From the NCBI RefSeq assembly GCF_028389875.1, contig NC_084675.1:21600412-21664411 (forward strand): DNA of 64,000 nucleotides, in the 5' to 3' direction. This DNA comes from Rhea pennata. Taxonomy: Eukaryota; Chordata; Aves; Rheiformes; Rheidae. The position numbers were made by a program, and so were the translations under genes. Under the pieces are notes generated by a model. It did no database searches, was not told where the DNA came from, and saw only the letters and a list, made by a program, of their open reading frames with translations. This document shows positions 53,901 through 64,000 of the stretch, one piece after another; within the stretch, counting starts at the first letter, position 1; the number at the start of each line of letters is the position of its first letter.

Positions 53901-56900
53901 AACAAACCACAGGACTGACATTTTATAAATGCAGAGGAACTCACAAATAATTCAGGGTTTAAGCGGTTAGAACATCAGACATGTGAATACAAGACTTTAG
54001 ACTTCCAATGAAATTATTTTTGAGACTATCAGTATAACCAGTCCATGAAGACTGATCAAGTAAAACAGTAATCCGACCGAGATAAAGCAATAGAAAGAGT
54101 CTTCACTGTACCTAATCCTGTCTCTAATACTGCATTTTGTAGTGGGATAGGAAGAAAAACCATCTGCTGTACTTATCCAAGGTTTCATTAGATTATTCAA
54201 AAATTTTCTTATCAAAGTGGCCTGCAGGCTTATTCTGTGACTCTAGGAGATTCGACACTCAGAATAAATTGGCACAGAAGTAATTCTTAAAACCATTTTT
54301 ACCCAACTTTAGTGTTGTGCCCACTTTCCCCACAGCAAAGCACCTGGCTCACTGATAAACTTCTGATTTTCCAGACCAAAAGCTAGCTTGTCTCTTCAAT
54401 TTCAGGGTAAAGTAGCAGTCATTCTTATACTGAAAATAAAATCAGTTCATGCAGATACAATTTTGATAGTGTCTGAATTTTTGTATTTGTTCTACAATTT
54501 TGGATTTCTCACAGAAAACATTGTCCAAAGCCATTACAAGAACAGCTCAAAGAGTTGTAACGACTGGTCTAGGATTCTCACCAGTGCAGGGATGGCTGAA
54601 GTGAGTATGGGGAGTGGTAAATCTATGGAGCCAAATTCAGTAACTGTTGACTATGTTCCCCAGGGACAATGCCTAACAGTTGACCTACTGCATTCAAGTC
54701 TTTCATAAGAATAACAGGATTCATAAAAGTCAAACATAAGAATTTTACTAAAACAGCAATTATGTGTTCCTTTGAAGAACAACCAGAACACAGAAAACTG
54801 ATGGTTTAATAGCAAAGTATTTGCTGACTTAGTTTGAAATGGAGCCAATACTAACAAATCAACATAGCCTACTAATATGTAACATGACTTATAATTTAAG
54901 AAAACAACACATATAGGATCTGAGGGAAGAACTTGCTCTCAAAATATTTCAACTGGGATAAAACTGGGTATAAAATTAGATCATACATTACACAAAAAAG
55001 TGAACAAAGTAAAAAAGCAAAGAAAGTAATTTAAATGAAGTACTACAGCAGCAACTAGGAGCCAAACACAGGAACACATCTTCAAATGATTATTCATGAA
55101 AAACTTCTCACAGGATATTCAGATTTCAAAAATGGCCTAGGAAATACCAGGAAAGCTTCTGCTAACACTTGCCTTGGAAGTCTCCTTTCAGAAGGGCTTT
55201 ACATAGTCATATACTGACCCCCGTTTAAAGCTGATACAGGTAACTTATAAGGAAACCAGGGAACAGGAATACTCAAGTCTGGAAAGAAACAATCACCTCC
55301 ATTCAATCCTGTTAGTTTCATATTAGTAAGTATTAATAGCAGCTTATTTTGAGGTTAACATCGAGGTCTTCAACACAGTGCAACACTGTTTGCAAAACTG
55401 CTGCAGCATAAGCCTGAAAGTGAGGATACAGTCCTGCAGGTTTAGGTGGATAAGATACTATTTCCCAATACAGGTAGGGGGCTCAGGCTCCCAAATCATT
55501 TGAAAAAGCTGAATTACTAACAGTCAGATGTCAGTCACTGATGCCTGAGACTGTTCAGTAGGCCAAGCCTGAGCCAGAAAGGAGAGCGAGCAGCACAAGG
55601 ATTGACACCCTAAAGGTAGTGAGACTGCAAAGCCAGGAAAAACAGGACTGAGCAAGGTCTTCCTCTTGGTAGCAGCAAGCCATTAGATCTGCCAACTGCT
55701 TGTGAAACCATAGCCTCAGGCACCAGTTCTGCATTTACTTACATATGCAAGCACCTGACTGTACTCCTACAAGAACTAAAAATCAGAAGGACTACTCCTT
55801 TTGCAGATTTGGGGCCTTACTGATCTTCAACAAGGATGTTTAAGGAATGCTTATAAACACACTCAACTTTTCACATACTTAGCAAAGTTAACAATAGTGC
55901 TGAACGCTTGAATTTACATGTGTTTAGCTGTTTTGTTGCAGTGTTTACTTTGTCCTAGAAATCTGCAGTTCCAACAGTCAACATCTATGAAAAATGTGGC
56001 AAGCACCAGGTGCAATCAAGTTAGGAATGCTCATATTTCTATGCTACAAAGGGTCTGTGTACTGACAGGAAGTTGGTAAAAACAAAAAAACCCACAGCTT
56101 TGAATGCAAAAGAGTAAAAAGGTAATTCACAGTGAAAGGAGATAATAGATTGGATGGATGCTTTTGTCCTGTGAGACACTATTACTGGAATGAAATGAGG
56201 CATGCAGTACTTAAATACCACAAGATAATCACACACCTGCTACAAGGCTATATTATAAATTTGGTAGACCAGACAGACCAAAAAAGCCTAAATTGTATGT
56301 AACAGATCAAGTCAATTCCACTAAAAATGCTTCACCTAAATAAGAATTATGAATACTTTAATATTAGGAATGTAAACCTACAGTACAGTAACTGGACTTT
56401 AATTTCATTATGCTATGTGTCTGAATGTCTTTAAAGACAAATAGTCAAAAAGGAGCATTTTAAGACACCTGGCAACTGTAGTTCAGAGATGTGCACTCAC
56501 CCTTCATGCAAAACAAATGAAAATGCATTGTGCAAAGATAAGATTCAGAGCTCAACATTAGCTAGTGCAATGTTTGTTGCTGTCATTAGACAATCTCCAA
56601 TAGCTAACTATATGAGATTGCCAGACGGGCAGAACATGTGGGATTTTCTTCTGAAAAGATGCATTGAGAGTTAAAGTCTGAAATCTAAGGGGAAAACTCT
56701 TTGTAAAAGGCAACTGAAAAAGTATTAATACAATAAGCAACATGCCAGCAACCCGTTTCGTCTATGGGATCTTCCACAGTTTATGATAGTTTACTGCTGG
56801 ACAGGATGCAAGTGTAACCAGTTCACTCGTGCTCTGCTAATTCAAGGCTCTTATTCTAAACTTCTGGTGCTTCAAGCCTACTTCAAAAACGAAATACAAG

Positions 56901-57181
56901 AAAGCATATTTTTTTCTTTCAAAGTAAAAGATAGATCAAATTTGAATCTTACAAATCAATCATTAAACACCTCAAAATAAAGCAGGCACACAGCTGTTTA
57001 CAGCTAGGACCCTGAGAGAGAGACCACCCTACATTCCCAGAACAGATGTACACATCCCTGATTCTTCACCTGTATGTTACTAAAAACTGAAAGCATAGAC
57101 CAGAGCAGGGGCAAAAAGTATCTTAAACTTGCCAAAAGAATTCAAAGTGTAACAGGGCTCTATCTGCTATAGAAGTCTTTT

Positions 57182-57495
57182 AATCATAGAATCAGCAAGG
57201 TCGGAAGGGACCTCTGGAGATCATCTAGTCCAACCTCCCTGCTCAGCAGGGTCACCTAGAGCACGTTAGACAGGGTTGCATCCAGGTGGGCCTTGAATAT
57301 CTCCAGAGAAGGAGACTCCACAGCCTCTCTGGGCAACCTGTGCCAGTGCTCTGTCACTCTCACAGGGAAGAAATTCCCCCTCACGTTCAGGCAAAACTTC
57401 CTGTGCTTCAATTTCTGCCCATTGCCTCTTGTCCTGTCACACGGCACAACTGAAAAGAGTTTGTCCCTGTCTGCCTGACATCCTCCCTTACATCT
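57182..57495 (-). mobile_element. CR1 non-LTR retrotransposon, 3'-end fragment
   Basis: CR1 is the dominant LINE of birds, and copies are usually 5'-truncated. On the minus strand this stretch ends with GATTCTATGATT (the CR1 3' terminal unit) and carries the typical CCTTCCGACC and GTTGGACTAGATGATCTCC motifs just before it. A degraded frame at 57256-57447 (minus) still reads [16 protein letters not shown] and HLDATL, the C-terminal end of the CR1 ORF2 product. About 310 bp, no promoter or catalytic domains, so not mobile. Sense orientation is the same as ZCCHC14. The left boundary is firm; the right one is approximate. Confidence 0.92.
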
Positions 57496-60400
57496 GCTTT
57501 TAAAATGTTACTATTTGGTTGACTTCAGAGCTATTGTACTTATGTTGCCAGTATATAGGTCAGAAATTGCCACAACATGGGCCATATACAGGTTTGGGAG
57601 GTGAAAGCATAATCACAAAAGGCAATTCTAAAATATGCTGAAGTATAATCCAAGCAACCAGAAAACTATACAGAAAACTATATCCTTCCCTGGTACAGCG
57701 TTTCACGGCCACTCCAGTCTCTTCAGCAACAATTTACAAATTAAGAAGGCTGATGGGAGTAATTTGACAAGTCACAAACTCACTGAATCATATCATTTCT
57801 CTCTTCCTTCCTCTCCCCTCAGTATCCACTTAAATAGAGTGCAACTAAACTACTTACAGTGGAAAAATAAGACAGTGGAAAATAATTCATAATATACATG
57901 AAAAATATTCACTGTTACTATTTACCACCATGACATGGCAGGTCTTTAATTAAAATTAAGATCTCACGCTTAAGTAATTGATCCTATTATTTCTGGATCA
58001 CTTCAGCTTGCTACAAAAATACTGCAACCCTATACCAATCAGCACAACTGTTAAAAAGTTTATCCCCTCAAATGCTTTTTCTTGGTTAACGATAGCAATG
58101 GGACTAGAGAAATGAATTATATTTTAGCACAAGGCAAGAGCAAGGAAATTAGAGGTTTGCTTGGTATAAAACTCATTCATGAGAAATACAGATCTGGACC
58201 ATATCAACATCTCTTTGCTAGATTTAATACTCTTTTCTACTCTGAATAGGGAGAACAGTTTCAATTCAACTTGTTGCCTCCAATTCTTTTACCAGAGAGC
58301 AAAATCAAATTCTCCTATTTTAAAGGAGACAATGGATCTCACTGACACTCAAATTAGATCCAGCATTTCCACAATAAAATTGTCTTCACAGAAAGTTTAC
58401 CTATATTACTGGGAATAACATATCTATTTCCTTTGTTTTAAGGGGGGAAATATCCTCAAAAGCAAATACTAAAATACACACTACAGCATATAAATATAGA
58501 TGACTGCACATGCCTTTTTACTAGTGCACATTTAAGAGAAGTATTACAAGTACTGCAGCCCTAAGCCCATAGAAGAACCAGAATATCCTGTCAGAAAAGG
58601 CAGTGCCTGTATCTATTTTTCAGCTAAAGGATCACAGGATCTCAGTTTAAGTAATTCAAATCATTTTTAAGAACAAACTCCTAACCAAATGGTTAAATAC
58701 TTCCCAACAAGGATGCCTGCTGTACAAAATGTTTCAAGTTACATGCTGGAATGCTTGTTAGGTGTGGTTACCTACTGCTAGCTCTGCTTTGAGCTACACA
58801 CAGCTTGCACATTGATTAAATCAGTTTATAGTCTGGTACAGTTCAAAATGTACACCCTACAATAAGTGCTTTTACTCCAGAACATAGGAGGTCTACTTCA
58901 GTTTTGCTTAATTGACAATTACTAGGTAATGAGTGAAAAAGCGCTAGAGTAAATTAAAAAGTAAGGAAGTAGAACACACTCCTAAGACAAAACTTCATTC
59001 AGCCTGTGCAAAAATTGGGAAAACAGTTCACGGAAAAAAGAGCATCATTATTAGCTCAACAGAAAGTTTTTTGGCTGTTCTGTCCCTGATGTTTGGATGT
59101 ACAGTCTATTTTCCAAGCAAACTAATTCAAGTTCTTAAAATCAAGTTTATCATGTAACTGTATATGATTAGGCAAATTGAATTTAGCAGTAATACTGTTA
59201 ATACAAGAGATCATTATCCTTTTTGACAATTCCCTTACACATTAAACTCATACTTGTGAAAATTTTACATGTTCAAGGCCAAACCATTTTATCTGAGTCA
59301 GTCAAAATAAGAATATCAGCAAAATTATAGTCAGAACTAGAAGCCTCAGATTTCTAAATTGGAATGTCAATAGGTATGTGTAATCCATGTGGTCTCCAGT
59401 ATGTAGAATACTCAAAGGACATACAAGAATAGGCGTATGCCACCAACTGGAAGCTAGAAGACCTACTCCTAGCTCCTGAGGTTGAGTTTCATGTGTTTTT
59501 AAAAATAAGATCACTCCTCATATAGCAACAACTTCTCTTGTTCCTGGATGGATCTACTGGTATCAGTGAACAAACAATTGCCAATAACATGGTAAGCTTC
59601 TACAGCAACAAAATATATGTTGATTAGGAGGCTAAAAATTTATTCTGCCCCTGCAAAGCTAGCATAAAAACCATACAGGCACGTGGCATGCATCATTTAA
59701 TAGCTAAATCACATCCTCTGTGAGGACTGCAAGGACCTACCAAGTAATACTTTTGTTTGCAGCTCATTACTCCATAAATTAAAAAAAATCTGTGCAAACA
59801 CTTCTGAGGAGTAATTTCAATCATCTGAACCAAATAGTGCAGAAAAAACAGCACTGAAGGTATTTGAAATGGACTCCTCATAACATCAGCTCCACGTGGC
59901 TCCTGATAGTCTTTAGCAGTTATTTCTAAATTTTAGATGAGCCTATGGAATTAGCACGGGTGAAAAATAGCATCTTATGCTATAAGCCTGAAATAAACAT
60001 TGATGCAGAATTTGGAAGCTGACTGGGCAAGAGCCCTTGTTCCCATTCACAAGATATCAACCTGAAAACAGCCACAACTACAGTGTCACTGACTTACTTC
60101 TCAGTTCCAAACTATAGTCAGATCTTCTATTTATTACCCTGCTTCTACAGATTAGGCCACAACCATATCATTGCAGTAAACTCCACTGAAGTCAGCAAGA
60201 ACTCCTATCACAAGTCAGTTAGCAGAGCAGGTGATAACAAGCCAAAACATTATCTTACTTCACTGCTTTTGTGGAACGATCTTAAAGAGTAGATGAAACA
60301 GCTCTAAGAAATACAAAGCAACAGAATCATGAATAACTTCTCTGGTCCAGGGTAGGTCTTCGGTGTTACTGATACTAGACTTCTTGACAGGAAACACTAG

Positions 60401-60543
60401 CACATGCAGAGATTCATATGACTAGATGAGTTCCAGTATTCAATAGGTGCAGGTTAGCTTGGGCATCTTTTATGTCATTATATAAAATACAGACACAAAC
60501 TTAAAAGCTTCTGTATAGACAGCATCACTACAGCCCCAAAAAC

Positions 60544-60550
<7 letters not shown>

Positions 60551-60587
<37 letters not shown>
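60551..60587. repeat. (AT)18 microsatellite
   Basis: About 18 AT units in ZCCHC14 intron 1. It produces a spurious Tyr-Ile repeat ORF on the minus strand. Confidence 0.92.
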
Positions 60588-60591
<4 letters not shown>

Positions 60592-63500
60592 CTTTACACT
60601 TTCATCCATAGTTAAAGACCTATCATCACAAGATGAACATAACAGAAGTCTGAATGGGTGGCTCAGGATGTTGGGAGAGGTATCTGTTTTGAGATGCATT
60701 TCCCTCCCGATTTCAGCAGTGGCAATTTGCATATCAAAGCACCTAGTCACGTACATGCATAGCAGGAAGCATTTGGCTACTGGTTTTCATGTGTACCCCC
60801 TCCCCCTCGTATCTAGCTTCACCTCCTCTACAATATGAGAGCAGCAGCTTGCAATTCTAAACATCACACTATACACAAGGCACAGAAAAAAGCTTTCAGG
60901 ATGCTGGGTTCTAAGCATTAATGAGAACACCATTCTCAGACTCCTTTGTGGCAAAGGTAGTAACAGACAGCTGAATAAAGTCATCTTAAGAGGCAAAAAT
61001 GGCTTGAAAACTGTCGGCTGGATCATTTTCAGTTAAAAAATAACCTATTTGTTACGGTTAATCCCAGGAACAAAAGTTTTAAATGGCAATGTGTATCTCG
61101 GCTTCATTTGAGGACAATTTGCACTATTCCAATTTTTATAAACCATAAAAACCTTATTAAATCTTATGTCTACAAGTAAAAAAGTTTGAAGAATCCACAA
61201 CTCAGTCATGCAAGCATTCCTGTCATTCAAAAGCATTAAAAAAATACAGAAAAAGAGGCAGAAATAATCATCTTTATAGAGACTGAAGCAGTAGTTTGTT
61301 TTGGGGAGGGTAGTTTTCCCTACTTCAGAAAAAAACTTAATTGTGTCCTAACATATAGAAACCATGAATCTAATAATTACTGACATACTTGAAACTAGCC
61401 ACAGCTATCTTCTCCTGGGTAGTTCTGATTCACATAGTCCAAGAATTACCTCAAAATGCAAAACTTAAAGCAAAAAGTTATGCAAGCTGCTGGGTACCTT
61501 CCTGTAGTCAGCAAACGCAGTAGGCAGTAAAAGGCAATGGCAAAAATTAGTTTGTATCACTAACCAACTTTAAAGTCCTTTGCATCCCCTAAAGCAATCT
61601 GAGGAATCATGTAATTCTTGTAGTAATTTTGTATCAATTGTTCACACTGTTGACTATTATACAGCAAAATCTCTCCAAAAGAAATAGTGTAAGTTTTGAA
61701 ACTCAAGTTTGGGAGAAAGCAAGAGGATTGCAAACTCCAACCCTTCGGAAAAAAAATCGCTAACATGAAAGTTGGGCCACATTTTAATAGGATTGACAAG
61801 CAGAAGGAGCACAGAGATATTTGTCCCTGCAAAGCAAATCAGACACCTGACTATTTTTTTTCATCTCTGAATAAATATGTTAAATGTGAACTGTAAGGAA
61901 TTTTAACATGTCCCAAGTTATATAGAAAAACCAAGTGATCATGCAAGTGTTAACCCCATTCCCACACCCAGCACAAGGGAAACACTGAAGGATAACTACC
62001 TTTGTTTACAACAAGCTCTCCATTTGCATGTCATTACACATCCACTCCATTCTAGCTTCTCAGAGTTTCTCAGGACCTCAAATGGTGACCATCTCTCCAG
62101 CTCATTTCCAGAAGATGAGCTCAAAGAATGCTTGAAAATTTAGGTGCAGCATTCATGCAATTTAACACAGAGTGCTGACTTCAAGTACCAGCTCAGTATA
62201 GCTCAAGCTGTAGTAAAGCAGCAAGAGCGATGAGAAAGTGCTGGCTTTGGGGAAGAAATTCTCCTCCAATTTCCGAAGACAGCTAAGAGCACAGAACTTT
62301 TGGCAGGCAGCAGCCCAATGCAGCTCACGTTCTCTGGACATCTGCATTGGTTTTTCTAGGTGATGTTACAACACAAGTATTGTCACAACATAACTTGGTA
62401 ACATCACAAGATCTAAATCCACAGTATTGGAATTTATTTGCACATATTTAAACAAGGCTGAATGGAGCAAGACATTGTTTTTTCCATTTGCTTCATCCAA
62501 TCCTTGTTTTAAGCCAACTTCTTATTCTAAAAGTAGCAAAATTAGCCAGCTGTCAGCATCTAAACGGTTTAATAATTTTAAAAACAGAAAATTTGCATCT
62601 GTTCACAAACAAAATGCAAATTCAAAAGATAAAATAAAATAACACTTTTTTCCTTCCCTTGCCACTAATGTGTACTTAGCTATCAGTATTCTTCAAAGCC
62701 AATTTCTAAGAAAACTGTAAGTCTTTTTTTTTTCTTAAAGATAGCCCTTCAATGTGTTCAGAAGAAAAATAACAATGATCAAGTGACTGTACTGTACAAT
62801 TTACTGCTGGCAGAAAAAAAATGGAAGAATGGATTCTCCATCCATCTTAGAATGACTTAAATAGTGCCAGACTTTTTCAGCTACGTAAAACATGTGCACT
62901 GTTTGTGAGGCTATGAAAGTATGCTCTAAAAGGTATTCATCTCTGGGTAATTACCTTCTTTGCTACTTATTTTGTGAAAACTCATGAATGATTTACAATC
63001 TTTCCTTTCAAAGGTCAGGGTCCATACATCTTTCGTGTAAGGAAAGTTACAAGTAGTTAAGTATCTGTTAGGAAGCGCCTTCTGTTGTTATATTATACAT
63101 CTACTTTCAAGTATTCTTTCCATCTATCCTTTTTTCCACATAGAGATTTAAATTTAAGAAAGAGCCTTCCCTGGAGTCTGTTTTTCCTTTCGAAATAAAA
63201 TGCCAGGAACAAGCAGGGTTTAAAGGCATAGCAAGGAAAGATGGAAAGAGAATAAGCTTAGTAATACTCAACCAAATTTTAAAATTAAAGCAGCTGTCCA
63301 AAGAAACAAAATTTTAAGTAGACATATATTTAAGGGAAGACTAAGCTTCTGACTTCTGCCTCAGTTAGATTTAATGCTTACCTTCAATGGAATCTCTTCT
63401 GAGCCCGCAGCAACAGCTTTATTTAGGATACTATTCCAATATAGGGTTGTTCTTAGCTTTTAGATATACACCATCTTTCCCAACAGAAGATGGGTAACAT

Positions 63501-64000
63501 CCCTTCACGGAAATTTGCTGACTGAGTCAGTGCATCCTAAAAAAATACCGCCTGTCAACTGATCAAGTGATAAATCCACTTAGTTGGTACTTATTTTGAA
63601 GTTTAAAGCTAGTTAAATTCAGTCAAGGCAATGATTTAACTCCATAATTTGCAGCAGCCTAAGAGCACTTAAACAGTCAGTAACACATCTCATTACTAAC
63701 AGCACATCTTAAAATGTTACTGTCTAGCTTAACTGCTTGCAGTAGAATGAACAAACTACAAGTTAATGATGGTGAACCAATGGCACCAAGGTCAATATCA
63801 GACACATTCAGGACGGAGAGCCATAAACATTTCTTTAAATTAAGTTTAGGATCAGAAACTGACAACCTTTGCCATCATATTTGTCTAAACAGGACCCAGA
63901 CTCACCAAGATGGTCTTTGCCACTGGACAGCTACTTCCAAAGCTGATCCTCTCTTCCGACTTCTTCCAAGGAAAGACTTTTAAATGGGTGCTTACTCCCA

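Larger units (their letters stand above)
50905..64000 (-). other. ZCCHC14: ZCCHC14 intron 1, 3' part (more than 13 kb)
   Basis: Upstream of coding exon 2 in the transcript. No CpG-rich first exon or promoter occurs before the window edge, so exon 1 is further right. Contains the CR1 fragment at about 57182-57495, a TA microsatellite at 60551-60587, and a G-rich stretch with a 44-codon ORF at 52480-52650. Otherwise A/T-rich single-copy-looking sequence. Confidence 0.8.

Noticed and set aside
57256..57447. 63-codon minus-strand ORF
   Set aside because: It is not a host gene but a remnant of the CR1 ORF2 C-terminal end. It is reported under the mobile element.
60478..60756. 92-codon minus-strand ORF with a Tyr-Ile repeat
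   Set aside because: It is an artefact of the AT microsatellite at 60551-60587.

Overview
The window is vertebrate nuclear DNA and almost certainly from a bird. Genes are split into short exons with GT-AG introns. Interspersed repeats are sparse: the only family I recognise is one 3'-truncated CR1 (chicken repeat 1) LINE near 57.2-57.5 kb. The two genes present form the MAP1LC3B / ZCCHC14 pair, which are neighbours on human chromosome 16q24. The species cannot be fixed from this window.

Layout. (1) 1-~7,000, plus strand: the 3' half of MAP1LC3B (autophagy protein LC3B), with coding exons at 1946-2052 and 5020-5194 followed by the 3'UTR. Exons 1-2 lie to the left of the window. (2) ~7,000-7,880: a short tail-to-tail junction where plus-strand and minus-strand poly(A) signals lie about 30 bp apart. 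(3) ~7,870-64,000, minus strand: ZCCHC14. Twelve exons were placed: 50781-50904, 26218-26291, 23322-23393, 23000-23109, 20942-21036, 20794-20848, 18917-19187, 17395-17486, 15729-15856, 15169-15309, 13616-15085, and the final exon whose coding part is 12271-12326. Their phases match at every junction and sum to 2,688 nt, which is 895 codons plus TGA. They encode a PX-like domain, an SAM domain, a long low-complexity region and one C-terminal CCHC zinc knuckle. The large first exon and the promoter lie beyond 64,000. About 24.5 kb of one intron and more than 13 kb of the next upstream intron fill the right-hand 60 percent of the window.

Function. LC3B is the ubiquitin-like protein conjugated to phosphatidylethanolamine on autophagosomes. 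ZCCHC14 is an RNA-binding adaptor that brings the TENT4A/B poly(A) polymerases to hairpin-bearing RNAs. They share a locus and a convergent 3' junction, and I see no evidence of a shared pathway.

I found no tRNA, rRNA, CRISPR array, operon or intact mobile element, and no clear new biological system. The most useful second-look items are the opposed poly(A) signals, a T13-G26 tract in the ZCCHC14 3'UTR, a possible alternative internal first exon at 25774-25812, a small ATG-started ORF at 52512-52646, a sense ORF in the 3'UTR, and a few intronic stretches that look like regulatory elements.
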